Shown: piece by piece, positions 1 through 11,505 of the stretch
How positions within the stretch are numbered: the first letter of the stretch is position 1
Layout: each line of letters opens with the position of its first letter
Assembly: GCA_013397695.1 (NCBI GenBank)
Contig: VYZI01000054.1
Location: forward strand, 2,884,545 to 2,948,544
Length of the DNA stretch: 64,000 nt
Direction of reading: 5' to 3'
Source: Centropus unirufus
Lineage: Eukaryota; Chordata; Aves; Cuculiformes; Centropidae
Notes under the pieces: model-generated
What the model was told of the DNA's origin: nothing
Database searches by the model: none
What the model saw: only the letters and a program-made list of their open reading frames with translations
Made by a program: the position numbers and the translations under genes

Positions 1-3000
1 GACCACTGACACCCTACTGTGTTGGGTGCTGCTGGGGATGGGTTCAAAGCTGACATCCCCAGAACTGTGCCAACAAGGCATTTTGCAGGAACAAGGGAGT
101 TAACGCAGTGTGCTGGCCACGCGCCAGTCTGAGTAATTCAGAATATTTCAGGCTCGGAGAAAAGTTTTTCTGCCTATGAACTCAGTCGTAACGTACTTGC
201 TTTTTAACTCATGCTGGATGAAGTGAAATACATGAGTTTCAGCTTGTAAAATGCTTCTTGACCAGGTGAGAAAAGAAATACATTCTGCAAGTGAGGATTG
301 TTATGCTGTGTCCTTCTGTGGCTTAGACTTTCTGGGGAAACAGGGCTGAAAGGGCAATTAACTCTTTGCAAGTTAGCAAGAAAGTTTGGGTGGTGGCTTA
401 GGAGGCTGTTGTTTAAAAAGCTAAGCTTTGGATCTGTACTCACATCCTTCAGGTCCATACCAGCTACCACGTGTGACTTTGGGTCACTTAGGGCATCAAT
501 CAGGTGTCTAAATTTGATCACATCTGAGAGGCTCTGTAGTATCTGAGACACCTGTGTGGGATTGGCAGATATGAGGCAGGACCTATGCAGGACCTGTGCA
601 TTGCTGGAGGCCTTCTGGGATACCCTAGACTATTTAAAATGTCACTAGATACCTGTATTTGGCATCTTCTGCCATACAATAAGCAGGAAGAGTAAGACTT
701 TTCAAATGAATCAGTAGAACCTGTCTTAGAGTTGGTCATTACTTGTCCCATCCATGTTAGAATGGAAAGAATTTATCTCCAGAAGTGCCCATCTCACTCC
801 ATGATGAGAATCTTGGCCATTTCCTTGTCGATCCTGATCACTGTGAACATATTTTTCTTGTTGAGGAATTCAGCCACAAACCAACACTGTCTTGCAGACT
901 CACCTGTCCAAGTGGGAGAGATTATTTCCACTACTGTTCTGACAGTGGAGTGGTATCTGGGAACAGTTACTTATCTTCTTTTGGCAGAATATCAGTTGAG
1001 AAGATCAGAAAACTGCATAATAACATTTAAATAACTCAGCTGGTCTTGCTTGAGGCAAATGAGGGTGTTTTCACAGAAGTTGTGCTGTTGGCAGATCACT
1101 GGCAGAATGTTAACAGAGAAGCGTGCTATATAAATAGAGGCAGTGACCTAGTCCCTTGGACAACCAGATCTACAAGAGGACATCTGTTTGTACTGACTGA
1201 ACACACTGACTGAACCCTGAACCTTCTTAACGTCAACTGAAGAAGAGGCAGCTGCTTCCCTAGATCATCATAGTACACTATAAGCAAATCTCTAACAGAT
1301 TCAGGAGCAAATATAAAGCTGTGTTTAAGATCTTGGAAGGATCTACCTACACAAAGGCAAGCATAGACACAGGTCTTTGCAGGATCGTGGTATTTGTGAT
1401 TGACCACTCAGCTAAGGCTCTTGAGAAAGTTGCTAGGTTATTAGCATTGCTTTAGAAGTTGTCTGGAAGGCTCTTCACATGTACTTGGTTTGCTACTGTC
1501 CAGCTTATTATCTATACCATGTTAAGACAAGCAGATGGTAACAGCTATGGGGTCACTACTAGCAATTGTTGGGCTTTAATGGATTCTTTAGAAAGCTTTA
1601 AAGCTGAAGGTTGATGGGAACTTGGAAATTGTTCTATTAAATGGTGCTTGTGATGTCTACTTGCTACCCTCAAGATCTGAGAAGGTAGCTTCTGAGGAAG
1701 CTGCATCGTACAAAGCCCTCTTATAAAAATAGGCCAGCAAAAAAAATAGATGTGTCATGAGGAAACAGAAGACCGGTAACCCAATTTCCAACCAATTCAC
1801 CTATTAGTCAGTAAAAGCCTTTGTGACCGTTCCATACAAAACAACAGGTTTGTTCCAAAAGTTAAACCATTCATTAAAAAAGTCGTCTCCTCTCCCTCTC
1901 CTCTCCTCTCCTCTCCTCTCCTTCTCACCCCTCCCCTCTGCTCCCCTCTCCAACACTGCAAGATGCTGGCTAAAATAACGCAGAAGGAAATAACAGCGAT
2001 TGTAGCAAAGAAGACTGTTTAATTTCTCCATTGGGCTTTCCTGAGCTTTTCAATGCAAGATATAAACAGACATAAAATCATCTCTTTGGCAAGGATTGAT
2101 GTTATTTCAGTACAAATCAACAGAAAGGGCAAATCAGGTAAATAAATATCATTGCATTCCTCTGCTCTCTTGAGTTTCACTGACTTTTTAAGAAGTCACT
2201 TAGCTTCCCTCGTACACAAGAGACTTGAACGCTGTTTGGGGAGGAACTGGATCTGGAGATGTTGCTAAGCTGAGACACCATGTGTAGGGAGGAAGCCAGA
2301 GGAGTTGTTGTGAAGGCCGGCACAATGAGTATGATTGCATTGTCATAGGCAAAGCATTTTGTTTCAAAATGAAATCTGGTTGAGTTGAAACATGTCTATT
2401 CCCCCTTTACACTTAAGTAGTGCTTTTCTATCACTGCACAATAAATCCACAGTATCCATGTAGAGTCTTTAGGCAACAGATCTCTTATTGAGGTAGTATC
2501 AATAAAACTGCTGCCGTAACATTAATTTGCACAAGTTCTCCCTTGGAGCGGGTCCTAATGTGCAGCAGAATGAGGTTATGCTTGCTGAGTCCCATCACAT
2601 GGGTCCTAGGTTTTAACCTGGTTGTTTCTCATGCTCAAAGCAGCCACACTGTAAAGAGTTGAGGACAGCCTCCGGTGACTGGGCTTGTGTGCTCTATGCT
2701 CTCCCTGCCCAGTGTCTGTAAGACATGATGAGTGCTGAATGCTTTTGTATGAATGAAGACCACATCTGGACTGAGGAATGGGCTTTGGCTTTTACTTACT
2801 TGGGGAGATAGAGGGCTCCTGTGTGGCATTTGAGAGCTTGTGGACCATTTAGCAGCCCTTCTCATCATGTGCCATGCACCATGCAGTTGGGTATATCCAG
2901 CCACACAGGGCCTTTGTGCAACTCCACAGGAAGTTATAGGAGAATACACTTCCAGTAGGGCTAATGGCTGAAGTCTGCATCTTCAAACAGGGGTTTCCCT

Positions 3001-3238
3001 GACGAGTAGCATTTGTAAAATACACAGTGCCTCCTTGCCTGCAAGAGCCACATTCCACTGTTGAGCATTGATCAATGGGTCTGTTAATATAGAGGGGGGT
3101 TAAGCTTTAATTTTAACCAGAGAAATATTTCAGTCTGGCCATGGGTGATCAGTCACACAAACCCATGTCTGGATTTAAACAAGCAACATGTCCTTTGGAA
3201 GTTGACTAGGCTCCATTAACTCTCTTAACTCTTTGCAG
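1..3238 (+). other. Intron 1 of ITIH5 (presumed), no gene seen
   Basis: No exon, CpG-rich promoter or signal-peptide exon was recognised. The composition is ordinary and AT-leaning. It contains a pyrimidine-rich TCTCC tract near 1884-1951 and one copy of a short dispersed sequence at 2059-2095. It is read as intron because the first recognised exon at 3239 opens in frame without a start codon and lacks the signal peptide. Confidence concerns absence of a visible gene. Confidence 0.6.
1884..1951 (+). repeat. Degenerate (TCTCC)n pyrimidine microsatellite
   Basis: About 68 bases almost entirely C and T, with five or more units of CTCTC in its centre and degraded flanks. The opposite strand is purine only. 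It lies in the presumed first intron of ITIH5. Confidence 0.9.
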
Positions 3239-3283
3239 GTTGCACGGCGTGTTCCAAGACAGGCCAGACTTTTGCAGAGGCTG
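3239..3283 (+). CDS. ITIH5: ITIH5 exon 2 (45 nt, N-terminal propeptide region)
   Basis: A 15-codon exon, phase 0 at both ends, reading VARRVPRQARLLQRL. It is bounded by an acceptor ending CTTTGCAG and a donor GTATGT. Human ITIH5 has a closely matching stretch (RVPRQ.RLLQRL) between its signal peptide and VIT domain. The exon is very small and recognised mainly by this match and by joining in frame to the next exon. The basic run RR/PRQ could be a processing site, but that is inference. Confidence 0.85.
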
Positions 3284-6200
3284 GTATGTATCATACTACG
3301 TCTTTATTTTACCTCATGAGAATTACACTTGCTCAATACATATGTGTGTGCATGCATCCCTGTGCCCAGGTATAAATTATGTCAGTGGCTGATGGTAGGG
3401 TGAAAGATTCTAAGTGAAAAAACTTAATTTTGGTCAACGCAACAGGTACAGATTCTTCTAATACTTCCTAATCCATCTTCTGGACCTCAGATTTGGAGGG
3501 AGTACATGTGATGCTACAAACCATAACCATGCAATGAACATAAGCCTGATGAAATCTTAGTACATTTGAAGAGAAATGGAGAATTTCCATTAAAATTTGA
3601 AGATCTCTGTTGTTCTCTGTCTGAAATTTAGGAAGGAAAGAGGAAAACAAGGAATGAAATATCCTTTCAGCACAGGAAATTTAGGTGTACAGTAAGGCTG
3701 TGGGAACTGCTAATAATGCTGCACTGAGAGTTGCATGGCTTAGATCAAAACTTTGTGTAAGGAGGCAGCCAGTGAAATTGCTGTTCATGGCCAGTTTTGG
3801 TTTTTTTTCAGGCTTTTCTGAGGGATGGGGGCTTCCCAGTTGAGGGACTCATTTCACATACTGAGCAGCCATCATGTTATCAGCTTCTGATCCCTTTGAT
3901 CTGTAGTAGATTTGAATCAGCAGCCTAGAGGAGTGAAACTCTCAGAATTATTACCAGTTTATTGCTTCTAATCTGAGATATGGCCAATTTGTTTTGATGA
4001 AAGCAACTGATAAAGGTTAAAACATGAAATGTATTTCATTTATCTCCACCTCTCTTCTGTCTTTCCAAACATTTGATGTAAACAAGCATAAAATAATTTG
4101 TTTGGCAAGAAAATTTCAGCTCCCAGTTCATCGTAATAACCAGGGCACCTTCATAAAGCATTCAGCAAGCCTGCCTCATAGCAGTGTGCTAATCTCTCAC
4201 CTTGGCATTCCCTAGCTTTATTTTTATTAGGGATAATAAATCACAGGAATAATAATATTAAACAAACGGTTTGCTTTAGGTTTTTTTTTCCTTTGTGCTG
4301 CCTCTCATCTTCTGCCGGCCTTAGTAAAAAGTGGAGAAAACAAACAGGCATTTGCGCAGCTGTAAGTCAGAGCATCAGACACTGATGGATTGTGTAAGAG
4401 CTCCAGGGAATGCACAAGAATCACAGACTGGAACGTGGGCTGCCTGCCAAGCCCAACCTAGCAACCTGTTTGGAAACTGCCTTTGCCCCCACCGTTTATA
4501 TTTCTATATACAAGAAATAACAGATCCCTTCCAGGGTTGGGAAGATAAACCAACTCCTTCATCCTCAGTTGAATGTGACGCCTTTATTCAGCATTTGCTT
4601 TCTCCAGCAGCAATTCCTAAGCAACAGGAAGAGGGAAACATATTGACTGTCTTCTTTTTTTTCATTTGTTTTTGGTGTTCCTCAGTCTGTGAGGATATCA
4701 GAGCCGGAACTTGTTCAGCAGGATAGGGACATATGGCAGAGATCAGTTGAAGCTAGCAACTAGTAGATTTAGCAAAAAACCCTAAACAATGTGGTTCTTG
4801 AGCTGTGGAACTCCTTGCTACAAGATATTGTGCAAACTATAAAAACTAAAACTTTACATGGATTCAAACAGCTGCTGTGTAAAGTCATAGAAGAAAACTC
4901 CATAGACACTAAGCACAAAAATGCCACCATTGGCTCAGGAGTTTCTTCAGCCACAAATTACAGAAAAATTAGAGTATTTCTGGGTGGTATCAGTACAGGT
5001 TGGGCTGATTTCACACTCTTCTCTAAGTATGCACTATTTACCTCTGCCAGTGATAAGCTATAAGGTTAGAATTGCTTTTGTTCTCACCCAATACAGTAAT
5101 TCTTGTGTTCTTGTCTCAAGAGGAAGTCCACATCCTCTATCATATTCTCAAGACTCTTTGATTTCGGATGAATCCATCATTACATCCTCAGTATCAAAAC
5201 TAGTGTCCTATCTACTGAAGAGCCACTGGTATTTCAAGTAGAAAACAAATGGTTTGATCCTCTTTTGCTCTTGAGTTGTCAGCTATGCTTGCATCCATGG
5301 ATAAGATAAAATGCAGAAGTCGGGAGTGGATGCAGAAGATCTGGAACCCAAGAATTTGCTGTAGTTTCACATTCTTTCTTTTACTTCTGTTATTAAACCC
5401 TCTCTGTCTCTTGCGATACCACAGGCATGGAAGACTGAATGAAACACCAGCTCATTATATCTGGAAATACTCCTACAACACTGCTTCTGATCAAAACTCC
5501 CCACCCTCTCCACCTTCAGGATAATGAGACTGGAAAGTCATGCTTATGTATCAGGGAAGGTCCTAGGAACAGCAGGGTCTAGTTGTAATCAATAGTGATT
5601 GAGTAAACCCACTAGTGGTCTGAAGGGGAGATATTAGATCTGAGCAGATGTGTTCTAGTCTAGACCCATCTTATTGAGCTGTCTGATATCATTCATGTAA
5701 GTCACACTCTAAAATGTCCTAATTGCTTGCTGTTGAGCTCCATGGGAGCTAAGCCTGTGCTAAGCAGGATGATCACAGACTCAGAGCACATCACACATTC
5801 TCCAACTGAGATCTATCATGATTAAGTTGAAAAAACTTAAGATAAAAAAAAAACCTGGAAGACTTCAGTTCTACTTCCAGGTTTGTGTTTTCTTTTTCCA
5901 AAAGAAAAATTATTTTAACAAATGGCTTAACAAAAGGAGCAACGTGTGTCTTCACAAGTCTTATGTGGCTTTGACTTTTTATCAACCTCAATATGAAGAA
6001 TCTTGGTGTATTTGGCTTATTGAAGTTGCTATCTATTTGCAATGTGTTTTACTCTTTAGCTTCCTTCTTCTGTTGAAGGTTTGGTCTTTGACTGTTTAAG
6101 GCAGCATACAGGCATTTTTTATTTACATGAACTGCTTATAATTAAATGCACCATAGTCTTCCAGGAAGAAAGCTGTTGAGTTCCATGTTAGACTGGAGAA

Positions 6201-6994
6201 ATGTCCCAAGCTGGGACTTCTGCACAGAAACACATTCTCAAGAAAAAGAAATTGGCTTCCAGCTTCCATCATATGTCATTCCTTTCAGTCTCTGCTGCTT
6301 CTTTGTTGGAAAAAATCCAGTATGGGCTAAAAGTCTTAAAATATTTTACTAAAGACGTCACAGTGTCAGTGTTTCTTATTAAATCTCTTCCATCCATTGG
6401 CTGAGAGCTCTAGGATGGATTCTTAGTAGAGGAGAGCTGAGTCAATTCAATTGACAGCTAACCTATGGACCTGATTTTATGAATTTGAAAATGCTGCTTC
6501 ATACATAGTGATTTCAGTCTTTCAAGAGGACTTAAGTCTGTTGTGCACACAGTATATGGGGCACATCAGTTCTGCACCCTACGGCGACATATTTTGGGCT
6601 TCTTTTCCCAGCCATAAGGGACTAATCCTGATCCTCTCACATGGTCAGAGTTGAAGAGTGCAATTTAGCATACAGGTGGATTTTATCAGTGTGTTGCATA
6701 ACATAGAGACTGGCATAATCAGAGCTCTCCTGCCTGGAGCCCTTCCCAAGGAGAATGGCTGTAGCCTTCGGTCTTGTGTGTGAATAAAGGCAGTGCATTG
6801 TCTCTGCTTTGCCTTCCACAGCTGACCTGAAATTTTAAGGGCAAGCCCACCTGCCCTTGATTTTTTTTTCATAGTGAGTCCATTACTCTTAAGGTGATTA
6901 TATGCTCAAGCATATAAACTATTAAACCCAGTGAAATACTGAATGACTGAGTTATCTGGCTTTCAGTGGTAAGAGGTAATATTTATACCTACAG
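3284..6994 (+). other. ITIH5 intron 2
   Basis: 3.7 kb with GT-AG ends. It holds an old CR1-type fragment at about 4785-5090 and a second copy of a short dispersed sequence at 4075-4111. No other coding exon was recognised; the open frames present lack family resemblance. Confidence 0.8.
4785..5090 (+). mobile_element. Old CR1-type LINE fragment (3' part)
   Basis: The + strand reads roughly LWNSLLQD, LHGFKQLL and EENSIDTKHKNAT, followed by a TGGCTCAGGAGT...CCACAAATTA stretch. This is the pattern left by ancient CR1-family elements in sauropsid genomes, just upstream of their 3' end. It is diverged and partial, with no usable protein. Exact ends are uncertain. Confidence 0.65.
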
Positions 6995-7158
6995 GAAACC
7001 AGGCCTCGGATGTCTGAATTCTCTGTGAAATCCACAATCATTTCTCGGTATGCTTTCACCACGGTGTCATGCACAATGGTGAACAGTGGATCTGAGGAAC
7101 GAGAAGGTGTGTTTGAGATGCAAATCCCAGCTGCAGCCTTCATCTCCAACTTTACCGT
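6995..7158 (+). CDS. ITIH5: ITIH5 exon 3 (VIT domain, first part)
   Basis: 164 nt, phase 0 in and 2 nt over at the end. It begins ETRPRMSEFSVKSTIISRYA and ends with FISNFT plus a split Val codon. Acceptor CTACAG, donor GTAAGT. It encodes the first strands of the VIT domain, including the Cys of TTVSC and a possible N-glycosylation site NFT. The match to ITIH5 across this exon is very close. Confidence 0.96.
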
Positions 7159-8363
7159 GTAAGTAAGTAATGCTGAAAGCTGGGTAAACAATGGTTCTCC
7201 CATCTCACAAGTAGCTCTCTGAGATTTCCATCACTGGGTAATCTGCTGTTGGTCTGTATCAAGTTTTTTTTTTTCCCTTGGGAAAAAATGAAACCACACA
7301 CATGATATATTCTATCTAACACTGATCATGAACCCAAAGAGCAAGTCCACAGATGACAGGATGCTAAGATTCAGCTACACAGGGAAGAACTTTCTTCTAT
7401 TTCCCATTTGAATGTCTTTTAACAGCTTCTTTCTCCTCCCCCCTCTCTAATTTGGACCAGAAAAATCACTTGTAGCCCTCAGAAACCTTTCAAATTAAAG
7501 CTTCTGCAACAAGAGGCACACCATAGATAATCCACCTAACTCTGACATTGATGTTTAAGAAGCTCCTTGTTATTCCAGGTTCTCCATACTGTCAGTGGAG
7601 GAGGAGTCAACCACAACTAGAAGATAGATAGACTAGCTGTTGGAGGCACTAGTCATTCTGTCTGGATAGTACAGCAGGTAGAGGGTAATCAAGCTCATAC
7701 TGAAATGACTCACTAATGAGTAAATGAAGCTCATTGTTTCAAAACCATTTGGTTTAGTGATGTTCAGATCCCCACTAAGGGTAGGCATTGGAGCTACAAC
7801 TTTGGATGTGACCCTAACAAATAGGGGACCAGCTCTTTTAGAAAGACATTCATTTGGACAGAATAATTGGGAAAACCAGCTTTTGCCATGGACCAGGTAA
7901 AATGCATGTTAAAGGCTGTTTCCTTATGGAATCCATGGCCTGATAACTCATGCCCAGGGATTAATATTTTAGTTAGGAATTCAGCCAATTGAGATAATTC
8001 ATCCTGAGTATCACCTTGGATTGACACAGTGGATCTGAGACCAGACAAAAAGCACTTTTTGGGACTCATGGCAACTGCTTTGCCTACTGGCTTGCATAAT
8101 TATGTTTGGAGTTTACTTACTGAATTGGCATTTTAAAAACAAGCTTCTGGACTAAAAATGTACTCTACTCATATAACCAGCCAGAAAACTTCTCATTCAG
8201 CTTCTATCTCAGTGGCTCGAGTGAACTCTAGGAATATGAGCAGCACACAGCCTAATAACGTGTATCCAAGCTGTGAACCCTTCCACAGCTGTTGGAAGCA
8301 AGCTGTACATCTGTCTCTGTGTATGGGTGCAGCGTGGTCATGCTGATATCTCTGGTCTCTCAG
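7159..8363 (+). other. ITIH5 intron 3
   Basis: 1.2 kb with canonical ends. Nothing else was recognised inside it apart from ordinary AT-rich sequence. Confidence 0.8.
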
Positions 8364-8471
8364 GTTCATCGGCAACAAGACTTATTATGGGGAGGTCACC
8401 GGGAAAGAAAAGAAACATAGCAGTGATGACAAAGCAAAGCAAAAGAAACCTCTGAACCCTACAGATGGGAA
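8364..8471 (+). CDS. ITIH5: ITIH5 exon 4 (VIT domain, middle)
   Basis: 108 nt completing the Val codon of exon 3 and reading FIGNKTYYGEVTGKEKKHSS, then a lysine-rich stretch to a split Lys codon. Acceptor GTCTCTCAG, donor GTAAGT. The lysine-rich segment corresponds to the most variable part of the ITIH5 VIT domain. NKT is a possible glycosylation site. Confidence 0.94.
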
Positions 8472-10464
8472 GTAAGTGTTCTGCATTTTTCTGTGTTCTG
8501 GGAAGTGAAATGACCCGTCTATATTTCAGCAGCATTAGTATACCTGTGCATGGATTTACAGGAAGAAAGAACTAAATAGAATGTTACTCACACTGGCTGG
8601 TGTCATTCATGTAAAACTATGTGAAGTCTTTTCTAGTCCTGTTGTGCAACATTTTCATGTCCTTGGTGCTCCAGGATGCACTTGAGAAGGACAGGAATCT
8701 TGTTATGGTCTGAATAACAGGCAGGAAAATTAAGGCACACAGAAATTCAGTGAGTTAAAACTTCAAGATGACAAAGTTAGTCAGTAGTAGAATCACAAGT
8801 AGCCTTTCGCAGTCCTGCTTACTTGCCCTTTTCTCAGCACTTGGCTGTGTTAAGTCTTCTTGGCCAAGCACTGGAAGAAAGTTTCATCGTGTCTTAAAAC
8901 CTGTATGGTCACCTGAATGCATCTCTTTAGCAGCACTATGGAGCATTATTCCCCTTCTAATTTTACCCACATAACTCTCAAAGACAGGCACCATTGGATG
9001 GGTTTTCCTACTCTGGAAAAACCTACATTATTCCCAGTTACCAGGAACAGAAGCACTACTCCAAATGAGACATATGATCAAGTACAGCTAAATAGACTAT
9101 GCTTTTCAGTTCAAAAAAGGTATGAGCTGTGGGAGCAGAGAGGTCTGACAGAGATCTGAACCGATGAGTGGCATGTGGAAGGAGAAGAAGGCATTTTTAT
9201 TTTCTGTCTTTCATAGAAAAACTAGGGAAAATTGAATGAAATTATGAGTTGATTGGTTCAAAATGGTAAAAATAATGTATTTGTCACATAGATCATGTTT
9301 CTTGCCACTACAAGTTGTAGATGCAAAACTTAATGTATGTTCAAAAGTGAGTAGATGAATTCATGGTAGGAAAAATCTGTGAGGAACCTTTAGCAAAGCA
9401 TCGAGACACAGACTGGCAGAACCTGAATGAGTTTTTCCTCCTCCTGAAACACTGTATTTCTCTTGCCTTACCCTTTTGCATCCTCTTCTTTAGGTGATCA
9501 CTACCTGTCACTGTTGGATCACTGATAAGACCCAGAGAAAACATTAAAACATTTAAAAATATACAAGGCCAACATTTCACAACAAAAAAAGGGCCAACAT
9601 AAAAAAAAATTATCTTCTTGTATGTGTTAGAGAAACCAAATTCCCAAATCCTTTTCAATACTCACTGAATTGTGGGCATGATCAAAATCTCACATCAATG
9701 AGTTCTGAAGTCGCACCTACATGGAATTAAAGATTTCCATTCTTGCCATGTGTCTTTTTTATTTTCCCTTCACAAACAGTAGTGCCTGGCATCATAACAG
9801 TGCATGTACGTGCTATGCTGAACTGAATGGAGGTAGAACATCTTGAGTTACCTCTATTTAACAGAAGGACAGCTGAAACCAATAAAGGCTAGTGGTGGGA
9901 ATTCATCTCACTTCAAATTAACAAAAAAAAAAGCTGACTGTCAGTTGTATGCTGAGTGGCTGATGGCACACTTTGGTCCATTAAAATATAAAAGACCTTT
10001 TAGGGACATCTCCAGAGACAGAGTTGTCTTAAGGGTCTTCTTTCTCCTTGAGAACGTAGCTATAAAATGCTAATATTATGGAGGAAGAATTAATTTCTAC
10101 TTTGCTTAATGTACTACAACAAGTCAGCAGTGAAAAAGTAAAGTCTTAAATATGATCTTGCAAATCCTGTGTGTAAGAAACCAAAAGGCAATTTTTCCTC
10201 TCACTCTTTTCCATGTAATGCATTTTCATCATATTCCTCTCCTTAAGTAGTTGTCTCATCATATAAGACCTTTCCTTCTGTGGAATTTTCCAATGGGCCC
10301 AAAGATCTGTGAACCATTAGGATGTTTTCTTGTTTGCTAGTTTCACACATTCCTTGATAGGACATATTTATATTTGGAAAACAAAATCCAGATTCATCAT
10401 TCACTGGAGCAGGTAGTACATGACATGTACAGGGTATGAAAGTATCTTTGGATTTTCCTTCCAG
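8472..10464 (+). other. ITIH5 intron 4
   Basis: 2.0 kb. It contains a MIR-like remnant near 8718-8822. No further exon was seen. Confidence 0.8.
8718..8822 (-). mobile_element. MIR-like CORE-SINE remnant
   Basis: The + strand shows the worn series AAATTAAGGCACACAG, GAGTTAAA, GACAAAGTTAGTCAGTAG and AATCACAAGTAGCC. This order corresponds to the antisense MIR core (GAAACTGAGGCACAGAG, TTAAGTGACTTGCC, CACACAGCTAGTAAGT). Strongly diverged; identified by eye only. Confidence 0.5.
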
Positions 10465-10715
10465 GGAGAATGGCTATGAGACCTTCAAAGCTTCTGTCTT
10501 CATTCCTCGCAAGATGCAGGCTAAGTTCCTATTGCATTATGAAGAGCTTTTGCAAAGGCGACTGGGAAAATATGAGTACATAGTCAGTGTCCGGCCCCAG
10601 CAATTGGTGGGGAGACTACGGGTGGAGGTGAACATCCTGGAGAAGTCAGGCATTGTTTCACTGGAAGTGCCTCCCCTTCGAAACAGCAAGCAAAAAGGCA
10701 ATGGGAAAGTTGAAG
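10465..10715 (+). CDS. ITIH5: ITIH5 exon 5 (end of VIT domain)
   Basis: 251 nt, starting with the last base of a split Lys codon and ending one base into a Gly codon. It reads ENGYETFKASVFIPRKMQAK, then HYEELLQRRLGKYE and SVRPQQLVGRLRVEVNILEK. Acceptor TTCCAG, donor GTAAGG. The EELLQRRLGKYE and SVRPQQL motifs are diagnostic for ITIH5 and complete the VIT domain. Confidence 0.96.
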
Positions 10716-11346
10716 GTAAGGTGACATTTTATTATTCATCATTCTGTTACTTGTGGAGCCTTAATAAATTCTCAAGAATCGGGCTGGCCGTATTGGGAGT
10801 TCTCCAAGGCAATCTGGATAATTATGTGAACTGGTGTTTCATTCACTTTCCTGCTGCTCCAAATGGGGCATTAAACAAAACCCCAGCATTGTATGAAAGC
10901 AGCATTGTCTAGGATCAAGACTGTATTAGAAACTAGAGGACACAACTCATGAAGACAAGAAGAATGAATGATAGCATCTCAGTAGGCATAAATTATTATG
11001 ACAAATTCCAGCTATCACTTTATTTCGAAAGATACATGTTTTTACTTTCTTTTCCTCACTCTTACTGTGCTCATTGTATGACAGGTAAATCCCATCCCAG
11101 AGGTGGTTGCATTTGGCTGACAAACAAGTCTCTAAGCATTGCAGACCATCAGCCATTCCTATTGTCTCTTTCACTGGCAAGGCAAACTCCAGGCTCATAG
11201 AAGCTGGTATAATGGAAAAGGACTATAAACTGTGCAGTTCAGTTGGGGAATTCAGGTGGGAATTCAGTCTTATCATAAAGGTCAATGGCTTTTGTTCTGT
11301 TGTGTACAGATTACCGTGTACATGCGGTATATGTGCATAAGCACAA

Positions 11347-11505
11347 AATCATGTAACCATTAAGGTTCAAAAAGACCTCTAAGATCATCAAGTCAAAATG
11401 ACAGCCCAAAAACACCAAGCCTACTAAACCATTTCCCAAAATGCCACATTTACACACTTTTTTAACACCTTTAGGGGTGGTGACTCCACAACTTCTCTGG
11501 GCCAA
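11347..11505 (-). mobile_element. CR1 LINE 3' fragment, antisense
   Basis: The + strand shows the standard antisense CR1 tail: CATTAAGG, then AAAGACCTCTAAGATCATCA, CTACTAAACCATTTCCCAAA, CCACATTTACAC and GGTGGTGACTCCAC with CTCTGGGC. The element is 5'-truncated soon after 11505; GC-rich sequence of unclear origin follows to about 11730. Confidence 0.85.

Noticed and set aside
732..1034. Open frame on + with a hydrophobic MRILAISLSILITVNIFFLL stretch, considered as the ITIH5 signal-peptide exon
   Set aside because: No good donor follows in the phase needed for exon 2, the sequence after the hydrophobic run does not resemble ITIH5, and there is no promoter-like composition around it.
4331..4726. 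131-codon + strand open frame in ITIH5 intron 2
   Set aside because: No family resemblance, no splice-site support, and it ends in low-complexity Phe-rich sequence from a T tract.
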